A DNA stretch of 16,092 nucleotides from TWA4 sp051879215 (GCA_051879215.1 JBJELP010000060.1:1-16092), one strand, 5' to 3'. Counted from the first letter of the stretch, positions 1-7,730 are shown. Translations and numbers: made by a program. The notes: a model not told the origin generated them from the letters alone.

Positions 1-828
1 TACAGCGTAACTGCCGAAGATGACGATCAGCGCACCGCACATATCGGAAAATGTAGGTGTTTCTTCTTTCGCATCTGTGACATCAAACTCACTGCTTCTG
101 AGCAGTGTCTTTTTATCGCCGGTCAGAGCAGGAATTTTTTCGCCCAGTGTATTTAATAAAGCGCCGGCAAGGATGGACATAACATTAGCAATCGTTAAAA
201 TGATGATGGCGAAAGCGTAGTAGCTGACAGCCGATTCACCTGTGATTTTTTCATAAATTTCCGACATGGGTACTGCTCCGGCACCATTGCCGCCGCCCAT
301 AACCGGAAGAACATATTTTAATATAATATCAACAGGGGAAATGTGGAAGAAAAGGCCTGCGACAACACCAAATCCCATGGCGGCAGCAAGACCACCCAGT
401 ATTGCCGGAAAATAACCTGCAAAGGATTTCAGTAATATTTTTTTCTCCAGAGACAATACAGAACCGGTAATCAGTACAATGATCCAGAGAGATGTGAAAT
501 TGATCGTATCTCCACCGATGAATTCGTTGATTGGTTCAAGATAAATTTCCGGTATCAGGCCCAGCTGACGAATAATAGCTGTGCCGAAAAATGCAGCAAG
601 CACACCGCCGCCGATATAGGTGTTCCAGATCGGAAGTCTTTCGCCAACTTCAAAAAAGATAATACCATACGCGATAATCAGTACCATAATGCTGGCGAAA
701 TCTACGGATAAAACACCAAGACTGGCAGAAAGGATGACAACAATACATCCGATAAGAGTAATATACCATGGTGCACCGTACAGCTTTAATCCATTCATTC
801 CTTTTTGGGTTTGTGTTTCTTTTGTCAT
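1..828 (-). CDS. 2-hydroxycarboxylate (citrate/malate) carrier, 5' part
   Basis: This is the N-terminal 276 codons of a membrane carrier of the 2-hydroxycarboxylate transporter (2HCT) family, which includes CitS, CitP and MaeN. These proteins import citrate or malate by cation symport or precursor/product exchange. The gene runs off the left edge of the window. Its ATG (828-826) has a GAGGAGG ribosome binding site just upstream. About 20 hydrophilic residues are followed by successive hydrophobic segments. Near residue 180 comes the glycine-rich stretch GGGNGAGAVPMSEIYE, the family's conserved GGxG re-entrant loop, which makes the family call firm. The residues that would separate citrate from malate carriers lie in the missing C-terminal half. 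The gene is divergent from the flavoprotein-aconitase-isocitrate dehydrogenase genes. This suggests it supplies their substrate, but that is inference. Confidence 0.88.
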   Translation of the reverse strand, partial: MTKETQTQKGMNGLKLYGAPWYITLIGCIVVILSASLGVLSVDFASIMVLIIAYGIIFFEVGERLPIWNTYIGGGVLAAFFGTAIIRQLGLIPEIYLEPINEFIGGDTINFTSLWIIVLITGSVLSLEKKILLKSFAGYFPAILGGLAAAMGFGVVAGLFFHISPVDIILKYVLPVMGGGNGAGAVPMSEIYEKITGESAVSYYAFAIIILTIANVMSILAGALLNTLGEKIPALTGDKKTLLRSSEFDVTDAKEETPTFSDMCGALIVIFGSYAV

Positions 829-860
829 TTTTCCTCCTCGTAAATACATATTATTTGATT

Positions 861-872
861 TTGTGCGCACAA
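861..872. promoter_or_regulatory. Perfect 12-base palindrome, candidate operator
   Basis: TTGTGCGCACAA reads the same on both strands. It lies 33 bases before the carrier's start codon and just downstream of its TATAAT box, where a bound repressor would block transcription. It does not match the catabolite-repression cre consensus. The cognate regulator is unknown; one of the two LysR proteins in the window is possible but unproven. Confidence 0.35.
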
Positions 873-888
873 GATTATGTATGATGCC

Positions 889-894
889 ATTATA
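889..894 (-). promoter_or_regulatory. Candidate -10 box for the carrier gene
   Basis: The minus strand reads TATAAT here, about 60 bases before the start codon. The expected -35 position (around 912-918) is AT-rich and does not resemble TTGACA. The promoter is therefore either weak or activator-dependent. Confidence 0.35.
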
Positions 895-1034
895 TAAAAG
901 CAAACCTTAAAAAAATAATAATAAAAATGAATATATGTATTGTGAAAGGGAATAAGCTGGTGACAATGTTTTTTGAAATGAAAGAAAAGATTGCAAATGG
1001 AAATCCATAGAAAATAATTATAAGTACATTCCTT

Positions 1035-1063
1035 TTTACCATTATATATACTTCGAGAATAAT
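1035..1063 (+). promoter_or_regulatory. Candidate promoter for the flavoprotein gene
   Basis: TTTACC (1035-1040) and AATAAT (1058-1063) are separated by 17 bases and match the -35 and -10 consensus at 4 and 5 of 6 positions. They would give a leader of about 65 bases containing the inverted repeat at 1091-1105. In such AT-rich DNA this could be chance. Confidence 0.3.
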
Positions 1064-1090
1064 TGTAAAATTGCCGTAACATTTAAATCG

Positions 1091-1105
1091 ACGCTTGCGG
1101 AGCGT
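1091..1105. promoter_or_regulatory. Inverted repeat in the flavoprotein leader
   Basis: ACGCT-TGCGG-AGCGT is a 5-base inverted repeat that stands out as GC-rich in AT-rich surroundings, 28 bases before the start codon. It could be an operator or a small leader hairpin. Confidence 0.3.
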
Positions 1106-1133
1106 TTATCTCAGCCAGAGATTGGAGGATATT

Positions 1134-2357
1134 ATGGCATTACATATTATTGATGAAGCAAACCGTTGTTTGAATTGCAAGAAACCCATGTGTCAGCAGG
1201 GATGTCCGGTGCATACGGCAATTCCGCACATTATTCAGCTGTTCCGTGAAAACAAAATCATGGAAGCGGGAAAGGAATTATTTGACAACAATCCGTTGTC
1301 TGCGATCTGTTCCACTGTATGCAATCATGAAATGCAGTGTGCAGGTCATTGTGTATTGGGAAAAAAAGGAAATCCGGTTCACTTTTCCAGTATTGAAAAT
1401 TATATATCCGATACCTATCTGGACCGAATGAAACTTATGCCGGAAGAGAAAAAGAATAAAAAAGTGGCTGTAATCGGTGCAGGTCCTGCAGGGATGACTG
1501 TCTCCATTGAACTGGCAAAACGCGGGTATGATGTTACTGTTTTTGAATGGAAGGATAAAATCGGTGGAATCATGCAGTATGGAATTCCAGAATTCCGCCT
1601 TCCCAAGTCGGTTCTGGAACGTTACAAAAAATTGATGGTGAAGCTGGGAATCCAGATCCGTCCCAATACAACCATAGGTGCCGTATTAAAAATCGATGAT
1701 CTATTCCGTGATGGTTATTCCAGTGTATTCGTAGGAACCGGAACCTGGAAACCGAAAAATCTGGGCATTCACGGAGAATGCCTGGGTAATGTGCATTTTG
1801 GCATTGATTATCTGGCAAATCCGTCAGCCTATAATCTGGGAGAACGGGTGGCCATTATCGGTATGGGCAACGCGGCCATGGATGTGGCCAGAACAGCCTT
1901 AAGACATGGCGCTCAGCATATTTCCCTTTATGCAAGGGGAAAACAGATTGCAGCCAGCTCCAATGAAGTATCGTATGCCCGACTGGACGGGGCTGAATTT
2001 GTGTTTGGAAAGGCAATTGAAAAAATCACAGAAGAAGGACCTGTATTCCGGTCTGCGATTTTCGATGAAAATGACAGAGTAATCGGATATCAGGAGGAAC
2101 TGGAGCAGGTTGAGGCAGATTCCGTTATTATTTCCGTGAGCCAGGGGCCCCGGCGGAAACTGATTCGAACTACTGCCGGTCTGGAGGGTTCTGAGAATGG
2201 ACTGCTGCTGGTGGATGAAACAGGAATGACCACAAGACCCGGTGTATTTGCAGCCGGAGATGTGGTACATGGTTCCAAAACGGTTGTACATGCGGTTGAA
2301 GGTGCAAAAAAAGCAGCGGAGGCCATGATTCGCTATATGGAAGAAAAACAGGGTTGA
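1134..2357 (+). CDS. GltD/PreT-like NAD(P)-dependent Fe-S flavoprotein oxidoreductase
   Basis: This 407-residue soluble oxidoreductase is of the glutamate synthase small-subunit type. Such proteins move electrons between NAD(P)H, FAD and two [4Fe-4S] clusters for a partner enzyme. Cysteines at 12, 15, 20 and 24 and at 59, 63, 69 and 73 form the N-terminal cluster domain. GAGPAG (115-120) binds FAD, GMGNAA (243-248) binds NAD(P), and AAGD (373-376) is the C-terminal FAD motif. The length fits stand-alone homologues such as PreT (about 410) better than GltD (about 470). I chose the ATG at 1134 because GGAGG sits 5 bases upstream and MALHIIDEANRCLNC is a typical N-terminus; the open frame runs 13 codons further up. 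No large glutamate synthase subunit is adjacent. A role in reoxidising coenzyme from isocitrate dehydrogenase, or in glutamate formation from 2-oxoglutarate, is inference. Confidence 0.85.
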   Translation: MALHIIDEANRCLNCKKPMCQQGCPVHTAIPHIIQLFRENKIMEAGKELFDNNPLSAICSTVCNHEMQCAGHCVLGKKGNPVHFSSIENYISDTYLDRMKLMPEEKKNKKVAVIGAGPAGMTVSIELAKRGYDVTVFEWKDKIGGIMQYGIPEFRLPKSVLERYKKLMVKLGIQIRPNTTIGAVLKIDDLFRDGYSSVFVGTGTWKPKNLGIHGECLGNVHFGIDYLANPSAYNLGERVAIIGMGNAAMDVARTALRHGAQHISLYARGKQIAASSNEVSYARLDGAEFVFGKAIEKITEEGPVFRSAIFDENDRVIGYQEELEQVEADSVIISVSQGPRRKLIRTTAGLEGSENGLLLVDETGMTTRPGVFAAGDVVHGSKTVVHAVEGAKKAAEAMIRYMEEKQG

Positions 2358-2424
2358 TTTCACACATTCATTTTGGGAATAACACCATTATATTATATCA
2401 TTTTCTTATTTTTTTTAAGCAGAA

Positions 2425-2430
2425 TATAAT
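2425..2430 (+). promoter_or_regulatory. Candidate -10 box before the aconitase gene
   Basis: TATAAT lies in the 147-base gap between the flavoprotein and aconitase genes. The matching -35 region is T-rich with no good consensus. I see no convincing terminator in this gap, so aconitase may be transcribed both by read-through and from here. Confidence 0.3.
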
Positions 2431-2490
2431 TACAGCATAAGCTGAATCTGCAGCGGTTTAGCTGAGAAATGAACTGGCATAAAACATATA

Positions 2491-2496
2491 AGGAGG
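2491..2496 (+). promoter_or_regulatory. Ribosome binding site that fixes the aconitase GTG start
   Basis: AGGAGG lies 8 bases before the GTG at 2505. An in-frame ATG at 2469 lies upstream of this site and has no comparable site of its own, so GTG is the better start. Confidence 0.75.
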
Positions 2497-2504
2497 ATCT
2501 TAAG

Positions 2505-4463
2505 GTGGGAAAATCACTGACAAGAAAAATTATTGAATCACATTATGTATCCGGAAGTATGGTACCCGGAGAAGAAGTATTTATTAAAGTGGATCAGACA
2601 TTAACGCATGATATTAATGCGGTTATGACTTATCTGGCTTTTGAAGCAATCGGACTGGACAGAATCCGTACTGAATGCAGTGTAAGTTATCTGGATCACA
2701 ACCTGTTATATGTAAACAATATGACACCTGATGATCACATATATCTGCAGTCAGCTGCAAAGCGTTTTGGTGTTCATGTATCCAGACCCGGCAATGGAAT
2801 CTGCCATACAGTACATGTATCCAGATTTGGAGCACCCGGTAAAGTCAGCATGGGCGGAGACAGCCACACCCCTCACGGCGGCTCCATCGGTATGCTGTGT
2901 ATCGGTGTGGGCGGTATGGATGTGGCAACAGCCATGACCGGTGTACCCATGCGTCTGAAAATGCCCAGAATTATCAATGTTAAACTGACAGGCGAATTAA
3001 AGCCCGGCTGCAATGCAAAGGAAATTATTCTGGAGATGCTTCGCCGTGTAAGTATCAAAGGCGGTCTTGGAAATGTGTATGAATACACAGGTTCCGGTGC
3101 AGCAGCGCTGGAAGTACCTGCCAGAGCAACTATTTCCAATATGGGAGCAGAACTGGGAGCCACCACTTCTATTTTCCCTGCAGATGAACAGGTTCGGAAA
3201 TTTATGAAGGCGCAGGGAAGAGAAGAAGAGTATGTGGAATTACTTCCCGATGAAGACGCAGAATATGATGAAGTAATTGAAATCAATTTAAGTGAGCTGG
3301 AACCCCTGATTTCCTGTCCTCATCAGCCTGACAACGTAATGCCTCTGAAGGATGTCCCCAAAAAACCGGTTCAGCAGGTATTTATCGGAAGCTGTACCAA
3401 TGCCAGCTATGCTGACGTGGCAAAGGCTGCACTGGTATTCAAAGGTCATCATGTAAATGAAAATGTAAGCTGTACCTGTGCAGTGGCATCCAAGCAGACT
3501 TACAGAGAACTGTTAAGAGACGGATATGTTGATATCCTTCTGGAAGCAGGTGTACGTATGCTTGAAATTTCCTGCGGTCCCTGCTGTGCCATCGGACAGA
3601 CTCCCGCGACCAAAGGTGTAGCTGTTCGTACCTCCAACCGTAATTTCAAGGGCCGTGCAGGAAATCCCACAGCAGAAATCTATCTGGTAAGTCCCGAAAG
3701 TGCTGCGGCAACAGCCATCAAAGGAACCTTTGCAACTGCAGCAGAAATTATGGGCGAAGAGATCGTAAAACTGGCTGAGGTGAAAGAACCGGAAACCTAT
3801 CTGGTGGATGATTCCATGATTATCAAACCTCTTCCGGAAGAAGAGGCGAAAAAGGTAGAGATCGTAAAGGGACCGAACATCAAATTCCTGCCGGTTCCGG
3901 AAGCGCCCGAACAGCATCTTTGTGTACCGGTCAGCCTGAAAACACTGGACAATGTATCTACCGATGATATTACACCGGCCAGTGCAGAATTCTCCAGCAT
4001 GCGCTCCAATATTCCGCTGATGTCCCAGTACTGCTACCATCGTTATGCACCTGATTTTGCAGCCCGGGCAAAAGAACTGGGAAGCAGCATCATTGTGGGC
4101 GGAGAAAACTACGGACAGGGCTCTTCCAGAGAACATGCAGCAATCAATCCCATGTATCTGGGCGTAAAATGCGTCATTGCAAAGAGCATTGCAAGAATTC
4201 ATAAAGGAAATCTGGTAAATCATGGTATTATTCCCATGTTATTTGAGGATCCCGCTTCCTATGATCTGATTGAACAGGGCGATGAACTGGAAATCAATCA
4301 GCTGCTGGATCAGATCCCCACCAGAAAAGTAACCGTAACCAATAAAACAAAAGGTGTTTCCTTTAGCGTAAAACTGGATCTTTCTGACAATGAAGTTCAG
4401 GTTGTATTAAGCGGCGGTCAGCTGAGATATCTGAAAAAGCAGCTGGAGGAACAGGAAAACTAA
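2505..4463 (+). CDS. Aconitate hydratase (aconitase)
   Basis: This is a 652-residue cytoplasmic [4Fe-4S] hydratase expected to interconvert citrate and isocitrate through cis-aconitate. DSHT is at residues 119-122. The cluster cysteines are C297 (in GSCTNAS) and C357 and C360 (in CGPC). The C-terminal swivel domain carries the substrate-binding SSREH (540-544) followed by a KGNLVNHG-type segment. Length and layout fit the shorter, LeuC-related bacterial aconitases of about 640-660 residues, not the 850-900-residue AcnA/AcnB types. The GTG start gives the N-terminus GKSLTRKIIESH, typical of this group; an upstream in-frame ATG would add 12 unusual residues. Isocitrate dehydrogenase follows 30 bases later, which supports citrate/isocitrate over homoaconitate or isopropylmalate as substrate. 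Nearby DNA does not show a citrate synthase gene. Confidence 0.9.
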   Translation: MGKSLTRKIIESHYVSGSMVPGEEVFIKVDQTLTHDINAVMTYLAFEAIGLDRIRTECSVSYLDHNLLYVNNMTPDDHIYLQSAAKRFGVHVSRPGNGICHTVHVSRFGAPGKVSMGGDSHTPHGGSIGMLCIGVGGMDVATAMTGVPMRLKMPRIINVKLTGELKPGCNAKEIILEMLRRVSIKGGLGNVYEYTGSGAAALEVPARATISNMGAELGATTSIFPADEQVRKFMKAQGREEEYVELLPDEDAEYDEVIEINLSELEPLISCPHQPDNVMPLKDVPKKPVQQVFIGSCTNASYADVAKAALVFKGHHVNENVSCTCAVASKQTYRELLRDGYVDILLEAGVRMLEISCGPCCAIGQTPATKGVAVRTSNRNFKGRAGNPTAEIYLVSPESAAATAIKGTFATAAEIMGEEIVKLAEVKEPETYLVDDSMIIKPLPEEEAKKVEIVKGPNIKFLPVPEAPEQHLCVPVSLKTLDNVSTDDITPASAEFSSMRSNIPLMSQYCYHRYAPDFAARAKELGSSIIVGGENYGQGSSREHAAINPMYLGVKCVIAKSIARIHKGNLVNHGIIPMLFEDPASYDLIEQGDELEINQLLDQIPTRKVTVTNKTKGVSFSVKLDLSDNEVQVVLSGGQLRYLKKQLEEQEN

Positions 4464-4493
4464 GAAGAATTAAGGAAAGAGAGGGATATTGAT

Positions 4494-5672
4494 ATGAGAG
4501 AAAGCAGACAGGAAAACACAAAAATTGCTCAGGAAAAGTTTGGCCAATTAATTGAAGACGAATATGGACGCATTGAACGGATGAAAACCGGCTCCGAAAT
4601 CACTGATTTTTCTAAAAAAGAACAGATTGTTGTGGGAATTCTCCCCGGTGATGGTGTAGGACCAATTCTGATGGAACAGGCCCTTCGCGTTGTAAATGAA
4701 CTCCTGAAGGATGAGATTGCCGCCGGCAAGATCGAAATCCGTACCATTGAAGGTATGACCATTGAAAATCGTGTTGAGAAAATGGAAAGCCTTCCTGCAG
4801 ATATTCTGGAGGAAATCAAAAAATGTGATGTTCTGGTAAAGGGTCCCATGGTAACTCCCAGAGCCGGAGACGGTCTTCCCAACCTGGTTAGTGCAAACAG
4901 CCTTCTGCGAAGAGAACTGGAGCTTTTTGCAGCAGTACGTCCCATTAAGATTCCGGATAGAAACATCGACTGGACATTTTTCAGAGAAAACATTGAAGGT
5001 GAATACCTCTGGGGAAATAAGGGTATTCAGGTAGATGAAGATCTGGCTGTGGACTTTAAGGTTCAGACCAGACAGGGAAGTGAACGCATTGCAAGAGCAG
5101 CCTTTGAATTTGCCAGAAAAAATGGAAAGAAGAATGTAACCATCGTAACAAAAGCAAATATTGTAAAACTTGTTGACGGCAACTTTATTCAGGCAGTCAG
5201 AAGAGTCGGTGAAGCATATCCGGAAATCGAAATTCAGGAACGTCTTGTGGATGCCATGTGTGCAAAAATGCTGGATCCTGATTTTAATGCCGGAATTGAA
5301 GTGGTGGTACTTCCCAATCTGTATGGCGATATTGTAACAGACGTCGCAGCGGAACATGCAGGCGGTCTGGGAAATGCATGCTCCTCCAACATCGGAAACA
5401 AGTATGCATTATTTGAAGCAATCCATGGTACGGCTCCTTATCTGATGTCCCATGGCAGAGGTCCTTATGCAAATCCCTGCAGCCTGATCCGCGCAATGGG
5501 CCAGATGATGATCCATATTGGTTATGCAGACAGAAATAATATTCTGGAAGAAGCACTGGATATCTGTACCGTTACAGAACGTAAAGTCGTACTGACAACC
5601 GAAACAAAGGATGCCAGTGCAGCAGAACTGACTGATTATCTGCTGGATACGATCCGTAGAATCAGAAAATAA
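4494..5672 (+). CDS. icd: Isocitrate dehydrogenase (isocitrate/isopropylmalate dehydrogenase family)
   Basis: This 392-residue enzyme is expected to oxidise and decarboxylate isocitrate to 2-oxoglutarate. The family core starts at GILPGDGVGP (48-57) after an N-terminal extension of about 44 residues. S133, N135, R139 and R149 fall at exactly the spacing of the E. coli Icd substrate residues S113, N115, R119 and R129, which argues for isocitrate over isopropylmalate or tartrate. R164, Y171 and K220 match other catalytic positions, and D253, D279 and D283 are the metal ligands. The coenzyme loop after EAIHGTAP reads YLMSHGRGPYANP. It is three residues longer than in E. coli Icd and has neither the Lys-Tyr of NADP enzymes nor the Asp-Ile of NAD enzymes, so I do not call the coenzyme. 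The gene lies 30 bases after aconitase, with an AGAGAGGG ribosome binding site, and is probably cotranscribed with it. Confidence 0.87.
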   Translation: MRESRQENTKIAQEKFGQLIEDEYGRIERMKTGSEITDFSKKEQIVVGILPGDGVGPILMEQALRVVNELLKDEIAAGKIEIRTIEGMTIENRVEKMESLPADILEEIKKCDVLVKGPMVTPRAGDGLPNLVSANSLLRRELELFAAVRPIKIPDRNIDWTFFRENIEGEYLWGNKGIQVDEDLAVDFKVQTRQGSERIARAAFEFARKNGKKNVTIVTKANIVKLVDGNFIQAVRRVGEAYPEIEIQERLVDAMCAKMLDPDFNAGIEVVVLPNLYGDIVTDVAAEHAGGLGNACSSNIGNKYALFEAIHGTAPYLMSHGRGPYANPCSLIRAMGQMMIHIGYADRNNILEEALDICTVTERKVVLTTETKDASAAELTDYLLDTIRRIRK

Positions 5673-5739
5673 AATCATGAAAACGGGTTATTTCAGGAAT
5701 AGATGGGGTATTGAAACCTGAAAAAATCTGAAAAATGAT

Positions 5740-5782
5740 AAGACAGTCATTGTAAAAATTTATTGTGCACTGACTGTCTTTT
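5740..5782 (+). terminator. Hairpin terminator after isocitrate dehydrogenase
   Basis: AAGACAGTCA (5740-5749) and TGACTGTCTT (5771-5780) form a perfect 10-base stem. A further four pairs lie inside a 1x1 mismatch, and the 3' arm ends in a short T run. This would end the aconitase-isocitrate dehydrogenase transcript before the regulator genes. Confidence 0.6.
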
Positions 5783-5835
5783 GCGTGTGCCTGAGAGGAA
5801 AACCACAGGGATTTTTTTATCTTCATTGTGATGCG

Positions 5836-5867
5836 TTGAAAAGTATGGTAAGATGTTTCCATATAAT
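5836..5867 (+). promoter_or_regulatory. Candidate promoter of the first LysR gene
   Basis: TTGAAA (5836-5841) and a consensus TATAAT (5862-5867) precede the regulator. The spacing is 20 bases, longer than the usual 17, so the -35 assignment is doubtful. The -10 lies 28 bases from the start codon. Confidence 0.35.
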
Positions 5868-5895
5868 ACGAACGTGAAAACGGAGGAGAATAATA

Positions 5896-6756
5896 ATGAA
5901 AGATTCTGATTGGGAGATCTTGTATGAACTTTATAAGAATCCGAATATGACAAAGGTGGCAAATCTTCTCTACATTACGCAGCCTTCCCTTACCAAAAGG
6001 CTTCAGCATATGGAGGAGGAGTTTCAGGTTACTATCGTAAACCGAACACCTAAGGGTCTGGAATTTACACCGGAAGGATCATTTCTGGGAAAACAGGCAG
6101 AACGTTACCTGCAATTTCTGAAAGATACGAAAACAGAACTGGAGCAATTCAAACAGAGTAAAGAAGGATTGATTACCATTGGTTCTTCCTATACATACAG
6201 TAAATATACGCTGACAGATTTGCTGATTCAATATCGCATGAAGCATCCCAACGTGGAATTTCAGATTATTAACGAACAAAGCAATATTCTCTTTCGGAAA
6301 ATGCTGGAAGGCTCCATTGATGTGGGATTTATCCGGGGAGATTATGAGGGAGCTGTTAACCGGACATTGATCGGGAAAAATGAAGCGTATCTGGTGACAA
6401 AGGATCCGGTTGAACTGGATGAACTGTCCCAGATGCAGAGAATTGGTTTTAGAACCAATGACAGAACCCTGGAACTGCTGAATGGCTGGTGGAAAAACTG
6501 GTTTGGTACAGAGCCGCCTGCCGGAATGGTGGTTGGGTATATCGACGTTGCCTTGCAGCTGGTTCATAAAGGTCTGGGTTACACCATCTGTTTTTTGCCG
6601 GATAACTTTGTGAATGAATACAATTTGTGTCTGACCCCTCTGAAAAATAAGGAGGGAAAACCTGTGACAAGAAATACCTGGTTTATTTATTCCAAAGATA
6701 AAAGAACAACCAGAGTGCTGGAGGACTTTATTCAGTACATAGAGCACAGAAAATAA
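5896..6756 (+). CDS. LysR-family transcriptional regulator (first of a tandem pair)
   Basis: This 286-residue protein has an N-terminal winged helix-turn-helix (about residues 1-60, with MTKVANLLYITQPSLTKRL as the helix-turn-helix) and a C-terminal periplasmic-binding-protein-like effector domain (about 90-280). LysR proteins are usually tetrameric and respond to a metabolite of the pathway they control. The ATG has GGAGGAG 7 bases upstream. It is clearly paralogous to the next gene: the first 36 residues align without gaps, both begin MKDSDW, and both carry WWKN-x-FG in the effector domain. Its position between the two metabolic gene sets suggests it controls one or both, probably in response to citrate or a related acid. 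That is inference from context. Confidence 0.9.
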   Translation: MKDSDWEILYELYKNPNMTKVANLLYITQPSLTKRLQHMEEEFQVTIVNRTPKGLEFTPEGSFLGKQAERYLQFLKDTKTELEQFKQSKEGLITIGSSYTYSKYTLTDLLIQYRMKHPNVEFQIINEQSNILFRKMLEGSIDVGFIRGDYEGAVNRTLIGKNEAYLVTKDPVELDELSQMQRIGFRTNDRTLELLNGWWKNWFGTEPPAGMVVGYIDVALQLVHKGLGYTICFLPDNFVNEYNLCLTPLKNKEGKPVTRNTWFIYSKDKRTTRVLEDFIQYIEHRK

Positions 6757-6780
6757 TACAAAAACAGTGATGATGATTGT

Positions 6781-6786
6781 GGGAGG
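6781..6786 (+). promoter_or_regulatory. Ribosome binding site that fixes the TTG start of the second LysR gene
   Basis: GGGAGG lies 5 bases before the TTG at 6792. Starting there gives MKDSDW, the same first six residues as the upstream paralogue. A start at the earlier TTG (6777) would lie upstream of this site. Confidence 0.75.
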
Positions 6787-6791
6787 TACAT

Positions 6792-7661
6792 TTGAAAGAC
6801 AGTGACTGGAGATTGTTGATTGTTCTTCATGAAAAAAGAAGCATGACAAAGGCTGCAGAAGCTCTGTATATGACGCAGTCTGCTCTTACAAAAAGAATTC
6901 GGGCGATTGAGGATGAATGGCACGTGGAAATTGTGAAACGCAGCAGTCAGGGGGTTCTTTTTACAGAAGAAGGACAATACCTGGTTCGCAAGGCGAATAT
7001 TATGGTGGATTTTCTGAAGGAAATCGAACAGCATTTTTCAGAAAGGAATACTTCAAAGGAATTGCTGAAAATTGGCGTCCCCAATTCTTTTTCGAGACTG
7101 CATATGCCTGCATTGCTGCGGGAATATATGGACAGATACAATCGGATTCATATAAAAACGGTGGCCAATTCCAGTGATGCGATTATACAGCAGCTGACAG
7201 ACGGTACCGTGGATATCGGAATTATCTGCGGTGATTACCCCTACATCGGAGAGAAAATCTGTCTTTTTGAAGAGGAGCTGTATGTAATTACACAGCGGGA
7301 TCAGAAGCTGGATGACATTGCGCATATGCCATTGATTGAATCTTATTTTAATCCCATGGTGAAGTTGACCGTTTATCAGTGGTGGAAAAATCAGTTTGGT
7401 AATCTGCCCGGTGATACCCACCGGGTTCCTTATGCTGATATTGCCATTGAGATGGTGGAAAATGGTCTTGGCAATACCTACCTTTTTGGTTCCGTCTGGA
7501 AAATTAATGAGGAAAAACTGCAGAGGATTCCGATCTATGATAAAAATAATCAGCCGGTAAAAAGGAAAGTATGGATGATGATTTCTGAAAAATGTTTTCA
7601 TAGTCAGGATATCATGGATTTCATTTCTCTGGTGGAAGAATACTATCACGTAAACATCTGA
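6792..7661 (+). CDS. LysR-family transcriptional regulator (second of a tandem pair)
   Basis: This is a 289-residue LysR-type regulator with the helix-turn-helix around MTKAAEALYMTQSALTKRI (18-36) and an effector-binding domain from about residue 90. It starts at TTG, 35 bases after the first LysR gene, with GGGAGG close upstream, so the pair is probably one transcript. The N-terminal domain is close to its neighbour, but the effector domain has drifted more: FIRGDYEG against IICGDYPY, and GYIDVALQLV against PYADIAIEMV. This suggests duplication followed by change of ligand, so each could serve one flanking gene set. A perfect-stem terminator follows. No ligand can be named from sequence alone. 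Confidence 0.88.
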   Translation: MKDSDWRLLIVLHEKRSMTKAAEALYMTQSALTKRIRAIEDEWHVEIVKRSSQGVLFTEEGQYLVRKANIMVDFLKEIEQHFSERNTSKELLKIGVPNSFSRLHMPALLREYMDRYNRIHIKTVANSSDAIIQQLTDGTVDIGIICGDYPYIGEKICLFEEELYVITQRDQKLDDIAHMPLIESYFNPMVKLTVYQWWKNQFGNLPGDTHRVPYADIAIEMVENGLGNTYLFGSVWKINEEKLQRIPIYDKNNQPVKRKVWMMISEKCFHSQDIMDFISLVEEYYHVNI

Positions 7662-7682
7662 AAAAAGTAAATAAAGATTCCC

Positions 7683-7715
7683 GAAAGGGTCATTCCGTTT
7701 AGGAATGACCCTTTC
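7683..7715 (+). terminator. Strong hairpin terminator after the LysR pair
   Basis: GAAAGGGTCATTCC (7683-7696) and GGAATGACCCTTTC (7702-7715) form a perfect 14-base stem around the 5-base loop GTTTA. The T tract after it is short (AGTCTTTATG), but the stem is very stable. It separates the regulators from the lactonase promoter region. Confidence 0.75.
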
Positions 7716-7730
7716 AGTCTTTATGTGAAG

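Larger units (their letters stand above)
829..1133. other. Divergent intergenic regulatory region
   Basis: This is a 305-base, very AT-rich gap between two genes that point away from each other, so it must hold both of their promoters. I see a -10-like TATAAT for the leftward gene, a 12-base perfect palindrome in that gene's leader, a candidate rightward promoter and a short inverted repeat next to the rightward gene. There is also a small inverted repeat, ATGGA-AA-TCCAT, at 997-1008. I find no convincing small gene here. Confidence 0.6.

Noticed and set aside
825..1082. Possible 85-residue minus-strand protein ahead of the carrier
   Set aside because: It overlaps the carrier's start and ribosome binding site, is dominated by Phe, Tyr, Ile and Cys from AT-rich DNA, and has no start signal. 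The stretch is better read as a regulatory gap.
3513..4223. Long open frame (236 codons) on the minus strand inside the aconitase gene
   Set aside because: It is a shadow of a strongly recognised + strand gene with catalytic motifs. Its translation is rich in Cys, Phe and His, resembles no family, and no ribosome binding site fits.
4548..5357. Open frame of 269 codons on the minus strand inside the isocitrate dehydrogenase gene
   Set aside because: The composition is low-complexity and unlike a real protein, and the whole stretch is explained by icd on the + strand.
5678..5695. TGAAAACGGGTTATTTCA as a catabolite-repression (cre) site after isocitrate dehydrogenase
   Set aside because: It fails the consensus at two or more fixed positions and lies downstream of a gene, ahead of a terminator, where a cre site would have no obvious target.
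6079..6849. Open frame of 256 codons on the minus strand across the two LysR genes
   Set aside because: It crosses the boundary of two well-supported + strand genes and shows no recognisable domain.
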